Below, piece by piece: positions 48,906 to 58,895 of a DNA stretch of 64,000 nt. Origin of the DNA: Drosophila pseudoobscura (taxonomy: Eukaryota > Arthropoda > Insecta > Diptera > Drosophilidae); NCBI RefSeq assembly GCF_009870125.1, contig NC_046683.1, positions 41,431,869 through 41,495,868 of the forward strand. The letters are read 5' to 3'. The notes below the pieces were generated by a model that was not told the origin of the DNA, searched no databases, and worked only from the letters and a program-made list of their open reading frames with translations. Numbering within the stretch: the stretch's first letter is position 1; every line of letters begins with the position of its first letter. Position numbers and translations under genes: made by a program.

Positions 48906-49469
48906 TGTTTCTTTACTGGGCTGTCATTTGGTTTGGCTGTTCGCAAAACGGACAAATGGATTTTTGAGTTAATGCGGGGAGGGGAGGATGGTAGGTGAGG
49001 CAACACAGATTGCGATATCTTTGAATTTTGCCAGCTCTTGTCATGAATGTCGCGAAAAACATAGAAAGAAAGAGATATTTCTGTTATGTCTCCTTCCACC
49101 TAATGATATATTTAATTCGAATTTTAGAATATTTTATCTATTATCATTGTTCCAAAACGGTTTTTTAATGTCGCTGCATCAGTCGCTCTATCTCTTTCTC
49201 TTCTCAAACCATAACCAGTCATTAATCTTTCTCCTCTTTGCCTGCATCAATAGCCGAATCTCGACAGCCACGTCTGCCTGCCTTTCCGTTTGGTTTATTC
49301 TTCTCAGAATTAACAGCTGAAGCCACGGGCTCTTTTAATATCACACACAAAGCAGAGCAGTTGTTCAAAGTTTTGAATGCATTTTCTATAAGTCTTGTAA
49401 GCAAAATTGTCTTGTAGGCCCCTTAAAGGAAAGCGCATTTCATAGCATTGACTAAAAAAAATTCAAATT
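48906..49469. other. Unassigned DNA
   Basis: No gene or repeat terminus recognised. Confidence 0.35.
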
Positions 49470-49682
49470 TCATGGACTACTCTTCTTATTTGAAGAGGAA
49501 GTTGGGCGCGAAGTATGTAAATCGAATGAGGGTGACAGCCCTTTCCTCTTTACAAAAATTTCCCATAAATTACGATAGGTGGAGCTAACATATTTTACAT
49601 AGAGACGGTTGTAATTTTGAATTTCATTTCGTTCTCCTTCGGACAAGGCTACCAGCTGGTCGGCACATCCTTGCACTTGCAC
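49470..49682 (-). CDS. Coding-like minus-strand segment, possible terminal exon
   Basis: Open on the minus strand from 49682 to a TGA at 49470-49472, about 70 codons. It reads CADQLVALSEGERNEIQNYN, then RLYVKYVSSTYRNLWEIFVK, then a Ser/Thr/Lys-rich tail. The mix of aromatic, charged and hydrophobic residues without repeats looks like a genuine protein. There is no in-frame ATG. A CGGACAG dinucleotide-type acceptor sits exactly at the 5' edge (49683-49684), but its pyrimidine tract is weak. It may be a last exon of an unmodelled minus-strand gene or a recently lost gene fragment. Family not recognised. Confidence 0.3.
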   Translation of the reverse strand: MQVQGCADQLVALSEGERNEIQNYNRLYVKYVSSTYRNLWEIFVKRKGLSPSFDLHTSRPTSSSNKKSSP

Positions 49683-49689
49683 CTGTCCG

Positions 49690-50212
49690 ACAGCACAGTG
49701 GCAACTCTGCGCGCACAGTCACGTTTTCGTTGTCGATTCCTCAGCTCGGAAAATTATTGAATTCCAAACAGAAGAAAGCGAGAAAAAGTCCCATTCGCCA
49801 AATACCAATCGAGTGCTAGACACGACGCGAGTGAGACAGCTGCTGGCCAGCCCCCCAAAACGTCCCCACAAAAATCATAAAAACCAAAAGTGTAATTGGC
49901 AAAAGCTCGAGAACAAAGAAAGAAAAAAGGGACACTCACAGGCAGGCAGAACAGGGCAGGGAAGGGCTTCCCCCCAAGGCAAAAGGGTGCAGGGAAACAA
50001 AAACCTGAGATTGCAGCTAGGAAGTGTGCCCCAGCATCCCAGCAGCTGGAACCTAAAGGATAATACTCTCCAGGCTGGACTTGAGGCGATTGCGATAGCG
50101 ATAGCGATTTCGTTCGAGGCTCGTCCGGTCCGAAAGGAAAGTAGACGTGGTGTTGTCGACAGTCGCCAATCGCAGCCCCCTCGCCCCGCGATTGTTGTTA
50201 TTGTATTATTAT
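49690..50212 (+). other. Probable 5' UTR/promoter region of the CG3556-like gene
   Basis: Upstream DNA rich in AGAAAG/GCAAAAG sequence without a conserved reading frame. A GTAAGC donor at 50213 could pair with the acceptor at 50812-50813 (pyrimidine-rich ACTCCTCTATTCCTTTGCAG), giving a 5' UTR intron of about 600 bp. The transcription start was not located. Confidence 0.3.
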
Positions 50213-50449
50213 GTAAGCCTGCTGTTTTGTTCAACTTTTATTGTCAGAGGCAATTGAATGGCATTGCTGCCGCACCCGCACGCGCACCCGCACCCGAACC
50301 ACTACCGCAGAGCCACCCAGACCAGTTCAACCACCACCCAACCACCCAAAGCACACAGCAACACGAACACCACAACAGCAACAGCAACAAGAATGAAATG
50401 AAGGACTTTGTCTAGTCTTTGCATTTATTTAATTTGATGACTAAGTGAT

Positions 50450-50511
50450 GGGTGGATGGATGGATGGTTGGATGGATGGTTGGATGGATGGTTGGATGGG
50501 TGGTGGATGGT
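50450..50511. repeat. GGATGGATGGTT tetranucleotide-based repeat
   Basis: GGAT/GGTT units with a 12 bp higher-order period, repeated about four times and then decaying into GGTGGATGG. Confidence 0.85.
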
Positions 50512-50648
50512 GATTGAAGGATGGCAGGGAGCAGTGGCAAGGTGTAAGGTAGCTGAGGGTGAGCCCAGTGGGTGAGTGAGTGACTGTGGTGCTGATGTGA
50601 TTGTGATGCCTTTGTGCCATGTCCTGCATATCGATCGCTGTTCGCGAT

Positions 50649-50656
50649 TATCGATA
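50649..50656. promoter_or_regulatory. DRE (TATCGATA) upstream of the CG3556-like start
   Basis: Perfect TATCGATA core, the DREF/BEAF-32 target, 189 bp upstream of the chosen start codon. It lies inside the possible 5' UTR intron, or marks an alternative promoter close to the coding exon. Confidence 0.5.
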
Positions 50657-50837
50657 AATTGCATGACGTGTGAGTCGCAACGTGCTGTAAATTGAGTTCA
50701 AGGCAACGCCTCTCCACTGTCTGCCCGCTGCACCCTTAGCTCCTCCGCATCTCCTCTCTGAAAAAAGAGAGCACAAGAATAACAAGTGGAACTACTCCTC
50801 TATTCCTTTGCAGACCCCTCCACCTCCCACAAGCAAG

Positions 50838-52944
50838 ATGTCGTCGCCTCCACTGCTGCTGCTCTTACTCCTTTTGTTTTTCTTTGTGGGCTGCCTGCCG
50901 CTGTCGACGCTGACGCTGGAGAATGTTACTTTAGCAGCGGTGCCTGCCCCTGCCCCTGCCCCAGCCTCTGATGGTGCCGTGGTCACTGCCGCCTCCGGAG
51001 TTGCCTCCACCGCTGCTGCGGCTGCTCCAGCTGTCACGGCCAGCTCCAGTACGGCGGCGGCCATGATAACCACGGACTTTGATAATCTCACGGTGAGCAG
51101 CAGCAACAGCAACAACGATTCCAGCGATGAACAGACCAACAACGATAACAGCAACAGCAACTCCCACGCGAACAGCAACCAAAGCGTGGCCACAACCACA
51201 ACGGCCACTGCCCATCAGGATCAACAGGAGGCCACACCCCTGGGACAGGGGTTGGTCCCACCCACGGCTGGCCCTGGATCCGGCTCCAACGGCACAGGTG
51301 GAGGAGGCGCTGATCCTCACCAGCACGAGATCATCGGCTCAGCGAGTCCCACCAAGGGCGAACAGGAAGCTATACTGCGAGCGCTGGACTGGCTGAAGGA
51401 GAAGCGGGCCTCGGACTACGGCTGGGGCAACGACACCCATGTGGTGATCCTGGCCAAGGAGCTGTCTGGCGGCCGGGACCCCAACGAGAGTGCCGATGGT
51501 CACATGCAGGTGATCCAAGAGCTGGAGGACACGCTGTCCGTGAAGGAAATGGAAATCGAGATACTGGCGATGCTGGACCGCCACCACACGCTACCCAAAC
51601 CCCTCAATCTGGACAAGCTGGCGCGCTATGTGCTGGCGCTCGGGTCGCTGTGCAAGGACCCCAAGCACTTCCACGGCCACGATCTGGTTGCCACACTGCA
51701 GCACCATGAGCCGGCCCAGGACATCGAGTTCGCCCTGACGACACTGTCCGCCTGCAGTTCGGCGGCGCATGTGCGGAAGCGGCAGATACGTCGCCTCCTG
51801 GACATCGCAAGCGGTGTGACGGACCAGAGCGTGGACGCCATTGCCATGGTCATACTGGCCCTGCGGTGCATCGTCACCGATCACCGCCATCGCCATCTCC
51901 AGCACTTTGTCCGCCGGCCCGCCCGCGGCCTGGCCAGCCTGCAGGACCAGCGCGGTAGCTTCGGATCGTTGCGCAGCACGGCCCTGGCCATGCAGGCGCT
52001 GCAGGACCTGGAGTACGATCCGGCCGGGCACTGGAACCGCACAGCCGCCTCGCGCTACATTCTCAGCCGACAGCGGGCCGACGGCGGCTGGAGCGAGGAG
52101 CCGCTCCAAGATGGTCAGGAGCCGGACATCGGTGTCGGCCTCACCGCAGACATTATTCTGGCCCTGGGCTGGAAGGGCCTCGGCGCCGTGCGCGCCCTCC
52201 AGTGCGATCATGTGATACGGGAGAGCAGCGATCCAACGGGTAAGGTTCCTCCCCATTGAGGATTCGCCTCCACTTAAGCTCTTCCGGTCTCCCTTTCGCC
52301 ACACAGAGAACGGTGAGCCGAAGCTGGCGGTACCATTTGGCCTGAGCTCTTCGGCAGAGGAGTCAGACGCGAAGAACATTTCCTACACCTACACGCTCTG
52401 GGTGGGCTCCAATGTGAGCGAGGCCTTCTCCCTATCCCTGGTCTCGCCGAAGAACACGAGCTTCTTCAAGGCCATGACCCAGGCGGCCGAAATGGATCCC
52501 AGGTGAGTGTGCTCCCGAAAGACCGATGACGAATGATGCACTTAAGTTTTTATTGCTGTTCGATTGACACAGATTCATCTTCGAGGCGCGCGAATGGCCC
52601 AATGGCCACTACGTGCACACCCTGTATGGCAAGAAGGAGGAGCCGCGAGGGTGAGTATGGGTGGTAGCTCCACTATGGCCTCAAGCAGTCTGTACGTATA
52701 AGCGAATGTCCCGATCCGATCCCTACTAGGTACCACTACTGGCTGCTCTACCGATTGCCCGAACTACCCGATCCCAACAATACGCCTGGGAATCAGCTTA
52801 TTGCGCCTGTTGGTAAGTGTGGAGCTTCGAATGATGTCCTGTTTCCCTTCTGTTACATGGCTTCTTCTTCTGTGTGTCGTAGGTGTCGATGAGCTAATGG
52901 TCGAGGACGGCGAACACTATCTATATTGGTATAAGAAACTCTAA
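50838..52944 (+). CDS. CG3556: CG3556-like secreted transcobalamin/intrinsic-factor-type protein
   Basis: Coding exons 50838-52239, 52307-52502, 52573-52650, 52730-52812 and 52883-52944 join in frame to 606 residues; all introns are GT-AG. The ATG at 50838 starts a signal peptide ([14 protein letters not shown], residues 5-20). Residues about 25-170 are Ala/Ser/Asn-rich and poorly structured. From about 178 to 455 there is an alpha/alpha-toroid of the terpenoid cyclase/cobalamin-binding type (ILRALDWLKEKR, SLQDQRGSFGS, QRADGGWSEE). The C-terminal part (about 490-606) matches the DUF4430 beta domain of transcobalamins (SFFKAMTQAAEMDPRFIFEA, then GHYVHTLYG). The family carries vitamin B12 in vertebrates; whether the fly protein binds B12 is unknown. 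Several AATAAA signals follow (53649, 53986, 55023, 55087). The name is from memory of the D. melanogaster gene. Confidence 0.85.
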
Positions 52945-55555
52945 GCACGGGGAGAGCATTGCCTGCCGGCCTTAGACGAAGCTGCAGTTAAATCCACTAA
53001 GCAGAGTCGATAAAAACACATTAAATGCTTTAGCTATCGGGCCATACAGACAGACACACACAGCCACACACATACAAACACACACACAAGTATATAATAT
53101 ATAGGTATATATACTGCATATATAACTGAATAATAATGGCGTAATCAAAAAATCGAAACACAAACACCCAACAACAGCAGGCACAGGGCATTGAACTTAA
53201 GGGCATTGAGGTGACGCAAACAGAAAGGTGTACGGAATTGACGTCACAGCGGAGTAGACTGTGCACACACATCCCATCCCATCCCCCACCCACCCAACCA
53301 ACCCAACCAAAACTGATCTCTCGATTCTCTGATTCTGAGCGGGAATGCAGCCGCACCTCAGTCGAATACTTATGCATAGCGATAACTGAACGAAATGAAA
53401 AAAAGAAAAACAAATCTAACGATACATATATGTATGAAATGCACCAACAGCAGCAGGCTTCGAACGGTTAACCGCACTAACGGTACCAATCCGTCCGTTT
53501 TAGGCCCCCCGTTTTGAACCGCCTCTCCCTCCAACCATCCGCAAAAGCTTCGCTTGCAAATCGCTGCAATTTCGTTCCTCGTTAATAGAAAAACTAAACA
53601 ATCCCTTACACCCTTAGACCCTTGAAAGATAAACCGAAACAAACACACAATAAAATGAAATATGCTTCAGATATGTTAATGTAACAGTAAAACAGTAAAC
53701 AGAGAGGACAAGAGAAAGAGCGGAAGACGGATAAAGATGAATACGACTAACGAATACGAAACCGGTAGAAACGAAATTGAACGAAAAACGAACAGAAGAG
53801 GGCGAGAGTTGCGGGCCATCTCGTCCGGCTAGTCCAAGCAAAAAAGCATGTTATACCAAACACCGTACGTAACAATAAGTGATTGAAAATCATCCTTAGA
53901 CATACACACATAAATCAATATATACATATACATGGCATATACATATACATACATATACATTTAAAAGAGAAAAAACCACACAAAAAATAAAATAAAAAAC
54001 AAACTAGTTTTATATGAAGCAAAGCAAATTGAAGGCTACGGCATATGATATTATACGAGTACGATTCCATACGAGGAAAGAACGATAATACCACACTATA
54101 TTGTATACAAAAACGCTCTATGCCTGGTCGAGACTATACAATCCCCGGAATACAATACATACGACATACCCACATACATATACATATATATAAAACCTAT
54201 ATATCCATACTATCTACCACCCAAAAAGATCTACTCATATGGCACACCATACTATTACTCATTGTCTTACCAGTATAGCCCCCTACACCCTCCATATATG
54301 CACACCATTTCCCGCATCATAAGGAACTACATAATACATACATACAATACACTAGATAACATACTAGAAGCTTCCCCGCTCATTGATCACTCACTCATCG
54401 TTTTCGAACTTTCAATTTTCAATCCGTTGAACCCTTTACTTGGGTGCAAAAACAAAAGCAAAAGCAAAAAAAAAAGCCTAAAAGCCTAGTCTAACCGAAC
54501 CCGAACCTAACCTAGCCTAGCCTCTACTCGTAACACTTCAACTCAACTACAACTACTAATACCTACTCGTACTACTTGAATCAATGGGATTTTTAAGTGC
54601 AGTAGCAATTCCAAATCCAAACAAAACTAAACTAAACTTACCTAGCGACCAAAACCAAAATCGTTTATATGATAAGCAAGAAATTGAGCTTTTTAATTGT
54701 GCAGAATTCCCAACTTAAGACACTGAACGCAGACACACTCCCACAGCCGGAGATCCGGATATATCCGGACCCCCGGGCCAACACACACACGGACACAGGC
54801 AGAGAAAGAAGCGTAGGATTTGAGAAATTTGTTATTTATGCACTACTATCCCCCGACGTATCTATGATCCATGATCTACTACTATGTATGAAGACCCAAC
54901 CGGATTAATGAATTTCGTTTGAACGAACAGCAGCAACTGCATGCAACGCCCTGCCGCCTTCTTATATTAAATTATATTCTATTCTGTTTGGTGAGTGGAG
55001 AAAGCAACAAAGAACAAGCGTGAATAAACATCAAAATAATTGAAAACTAAAGCCAATTTTGTATTCTATCAATGATCCAAAGACAAAATAAAAATACATA
55101 TAGCCATTTTTACTGAAAGGTCCACTGAGGTCAACAAATAAAAATCAGTAAAAATATTTATTTTATTTATATTTATTATATAAACTATTTATATATATAA
55201 ACATTTTTTAGATTCTTAAAACTTAACTCATTTAACGATTAGCATACAATTTGGTTTTTTATATATATTTCTGTTTTGTACGGTTACCAAATGCAATACC
55301 ATTTACTTAACTACAAAATATTTAAGAAAAACAGTCAAAAAAAGTTTCATATCATGTGTCAGCTTATGATTGATATTATTTACACAACATATTTTATACG
55401 TCACTTGGTATCGGTGTTCGCACAAATTGATTTATTGCCAAACATTTCTTTTATAAAAATGGGTAGAACCGTTGGGGAGATTTTTTATATTTTAGATTTT
55501 ATGTATTTTTAATTTTCTTTACATTATTTTTTAACATTTGCCTCTTTTTACCACC
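52945..55555 (+). other. 3' UTR and downstream region of the CG3556-like gene
   Basis: AT-rich, with CA and ATATAC tracts and no coding frame. Candidate polyadenylation signals AATAAA lie at 53649, 53986, 55023 and 55087, so the 3' UTR could be from 0.7 to over 2 kb long. CCTAG/CCTAAC short repeats occur near 54490-54530. Confidence 0.4.
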
Positions 55556-55945
55556 CGTTTTATCTCGCTCACTCGCACTGAACGAGGTAGAGTGTGAAAG
55601 AGAGAGAGAACGCGTTGCGTAGGCACTGCAATTTCAAATATTCCTTCTGACTATAAAATTTATCCGCTCAGATTCAGATTCGGCAACATGATAAGATAAG
55701 GCCATTCTCTATGACTATTGTGGATGCCACTGATTTTCGTCTTTTGGATACAACATTTTGTTGCTCTAGCTCTATGGTCTCTAAGAACAAGACGGAAAAA
55801 CAGACGGAGAGACAGACAATAACGCTGACCAAGAATATATTTACTCTATGGTGTCGAAAAAGCTTCCTGCTGGGTTTTACACACATCCACATCCACTTTA
55901 ACCACAAATCTAATATACCCCTATACTCTTCGAGTACCGGGTATA
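55556..55945 (+). mobile_element. Old, diverged DINE-1-like fragment
   Basis: It keeps recognisable order: GGCCATTCTCTATGA, GTGGATGCCACTGATTTTCG, a reduced CAGACGG core, ACCAAGAATATATTTACTCT, ACACACATCCAC and a GAGTACCGGGTATA end. It has many more changes than the copies at 34-39 kb, so it is older. Confidence 0.65.
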
Positions 55946-56458
55946 CAAATATATAAAATATATGGAGGTAAAATCAAAACCATTTTTATGAAATGCACAA
56001 TTCACAATATTCTAAAATTAATCGCATGGAAATATTATATCAGGTTTTGCTGAAATCGGCGTTTGAATTGCTGGCCGATCTATCGACCTTCAATGTCCTA
56101 AGTGCTTAGCTTGAGCTTCACTTGTTTAGTCAGAGAACAGTTACAGTTAAAGCTCGCTGTAAAGCCCAGGCATCAACTACTTCTAATAAGAAGAGAGAGT
56201 AAGAAAGCAGAATGTTACTCTCCCTCTCAGAGTTGTCGTTCTCTGGCTTTGGGATCTCTGGCACTATTGGAGTGCTCACATTTTGTGACTACCATTTTGC
56301 CAGTTTGTCGTATTCTTTGGTCTATCCATTGCATTATACATATGTCGATTTTACCGTATGACATTGGCATTACTGCGCAATAAATTGAGTGTTCGCCACG
56401 TCTTGTGTATTTTGTGCTCTGTAAAATTATTGTAATTGTTAAACAAATTTGTAGCAAG
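55946..56458 (+). promoter_or_regulatory. Upstream region of the BigH1-like gene
   Basis: No coding frame. A TTATACA TATA-like element near 56333 precedes a short AT-rich leader, so transcription could start around 56360. Parts of 56100-56400 (AGTTACAGTTAAAGCTCGC; CAATAAATTGAGTGTTCGCC) are reminiscent of LTR U3/R sequence, but no second LTR or duplication was found. Confidence 0.3.
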
Positions 56459-57795
56459 ATGAATAGTACGGCTGAAGAAAGTGAAAACGAAATTCCCGAA
56501 CGAAATGAGTCCCAATCAGAGGGGTCGGTGTTCGGGTCCGAAAGTGATGAAGGCCCTGCAGATGTGCAGAAGAAAACAGTGCAAACCGACGATGAAGAAG
56601 ATGTTGAGCAAACAGACGATGAAGAAGATGCTGAGCAAACAGACGATGAAGAAGGAGCCGTAGAAGTGACAAAAGCTCCGGCAGTGAATGGGCCCTCCAA
56701 GGAGGAGGAGAATTCTATGTCAGATTCCGAAGAGGATACTGCATTCCCGCCTATATATCCCACTCCGCCCCCTGAGGACGGACGGGCGCGTAAGCGTAAG
56801 GACACTGTTCTCTCGATGGCACTGGATGCACTGCAAGCACTGAACAGTAGAAGTGGATCATCGGTTCGGGCCATTGTCAAGTACCTCAAGAGCAATGGCC
56901 ACAAGGTGGAAAACGAGCGACGCTTAATTTTGCTGGTGCACAAGGTGCTCAAGCAGAGCGTGATCAGCGGTCAAGTGGTGCAGAATAAACTTTCATTCAA
57001 GCTTTCCGAAACCACGAAAAATGAACGAAAAGCTATGCAAAAAATGAAAGCCAATAAGGCCAAGGCGGAGCAGAAGGCCCAGGAACGGGCCAAGAAAGCA
57101 GAGGAGAAAGCCAAGGCCAAGGAAGAAGCCAAGGCTACGTCCAAGAAGGTGAAGCCCAAACCAAAGAAAGCGGTGGCGGCCGAAGAGAATAAAGCAAAGG
57201 CTAAGCCGAAACCCAAAGCTAAACCAGGAAAGGAAAAGCCTGCGATGGAAAAGCCTGCGAAGGAGAAGCCTGCGAAGCCTTCAGAAAGAAAAACTAATCA
57301 AGTAAGTAGAAACAATCCTCTCCCCTATGATCTTCTATGTACAATCTTCTCTCCACCCCTTCTCTCCTGCAGCCCAGAAAGAAATTGAAGACGGACGAGG
57401 GTGCTGTTGCCGCTGTGGCTTCCACATCGAGCAAAGCAGCCGCTGGTGCTGCAGTTCTGGCCGCTATGGAAGTGGAAATGGCAGGTCCATCTGAAAAGCC
57501 TCTTAAGAAAGTAATGACTAAATTGGTATTTGATGATGATGATGACGCTGCCGAAGCGCCAGCGACTAGCAAGGGAAAGGGAAAAGGAAAGGGCAGCGTT
57601 AAAATTAACATAAAACTAAAGAAGCCCATACAAAAAAGGGCAAAGGGTGAGGCAGTGAGCGTGAAAGCTGTCAAGCAGATGGAAGGCAAGAGTCTTCCTG
57701 ATGTGGACAAAGATCTATTGGACAATATGCTGGTGGCCCAGGCCACCTCAACGCCCCAGGCTCTGGTCAAGAAGACCGCGCGCAAGCGTAAATAA
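56459..57795 (+). CDS. BigH1-like acidic linker histone
   Basis: Exons 56459-57301 and 57373-57795 (71 bp GT-AG intron, phase 0) encode 421 residues. Residues 1-95 are strongly acidic and contain three tandem QTDDEED(A/V)E-type units (about 42-66). Residues about 115-185 form an H1/H5 globular (H15) domain: MALDALQALNSRSGSSVRAI, KYLKSNGHKV, then VLKQSVISGQVVQNK. The rest is a Lys/Ala/Pro-rich tail (KPKPKKA, AKPKPKAKPGKEKP) ending RKRK. An acidic N terminus before the globular domain, an intron and an AATAAA signal set it apart from replication-dependent H1 and fit BigH1, the female-germline and early-embryo linker histone of Drosophila. It should bind nucleosomal linker DNA in the nucleus. 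The ATG was chosen as the first one in frame. Whether it is the orthologue or an extra copy is open. Confidence 0.75.
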
Positions 57796-57930
57796 ATTGT
57801 TCCTACAATTTTTAAGTTTTTCTATTTCATTGTCAATCGTTGAATGTACTTTAATACGATAATAAGGATGATTAATGTTCTGCGAATTTTTAATATGAAA
57901 CCCAATAATGTATAAAGACAGTTAAGATAT

Positions 57931-57936
57931 AATAAA
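57931..57936 (+). terminator. Polyadenylation signal of the BigH1-like gene
   Basis: AATAAA 135 bp after the stop codon; a second one lies at 57965-57970. Polyadenylation, and not a histone stem-loop, suits a variant histone. Confidence 0.55.
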
Positions 57937-57970
57937 ATATTGATAATACTCCCAACAGTTCTGTAATAAA

Positions 57971-58895
57971 ATTCAAAATCTTTAACTCTTTAAAAACGTA
58001 AAATACATGTCGTGTGCATGACATTGCTGCTCAACTCAAGTTTCACTAATAAAGGTATTTCTGTTGTTGGACTGCAGCCAAAGCGGCAAGACTGCCCACC
58101 GCTGGCCTAGAAAATAATAACTTTCTTGATACAATACTCTTTTGTGATGGGGCCATACTCACACTCCCAGACCATGGCAGGGAATTTACTTAATCCGATC
58201 ACATTACTTGTTTGCACATACATATGTATGTATGTACATATGTACATATGTTTTGTTTCTCAGACAGATGAATGCGTTAACATTTGGTATATTTTTTATT
58301 ACTCTTTCATTACGTTTTTCATTTCTTTTCATATCATTCAGTTTTTGCGCTGTATATAATAATAGTATGAATAATATATATATAGATTCGATATTCGTTT
58401 GTCTTTGCTACGTTTTGAAGAAGGCCGCATAGAGCACGAAGGCAACAGATTTACAACATCAAACACGAGTTACGAGTACGGGTACGATAGTACTATCCAA
58501 GTAAAAGTGTATCCCATATACGGATATAACCATATATGTATATACACGTGTATATAGTACAAATATATATAGTGCAGAGACACATGCGACATACATACAT
58601 ACATATACAGAATCATACAGCAAAATAGTACACACACTCGCATATCTATCTAGGGAAGAGGAGCTGGTACCTGGGGCAGCAATTGGAGGAGTATGGAACT
58701 TGCTGTTGTTGCATGTTTTTGTTTTTTTGTTTTGTATATAGGAATAGTAAAAGCAATAGAATCATCGTCATGATTTATGTGTATTTGAATGCTTAGATTT
58801 ACGTTGTGAGAGGCTTTCATCATTTGTTCTCGATTGCCCTTCTGGGCGCGCTTTCTTATCGCCGTCTCGCTCATTCTAGTGCTGGACGCTGCTGC
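57971..58895. other. Convergent intergenic region and rb 3' UTR
   Basis: AT-rich, with ATACATATGTAC tracts (58215-58250, 58530-58610). On the minus strand the AATAAA at 58295-58300 (TTTATT on plus) is a candidate rb polyadenylation signal, giving a 3' UTR of about 600 bp. No coding frame. Confidence 0.4.

Noticed and set aside
51591..52379. 262-codon minus-strand frame
   Set aside because: Antisense shadow of the GC-rich CG3556-like exon 1.
56100..56400. LTR-like sequence before the BigH1-like gene
   Set aside because: Resembles an LTR end in a few short strings, but no second LTR, TG...CA boundaries or target duplication could be found.
57294..57785. Antisense frame over the BigH1-like second exon
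   Set aside because: Mirror image of Lys/Ala-rich coding sequence.
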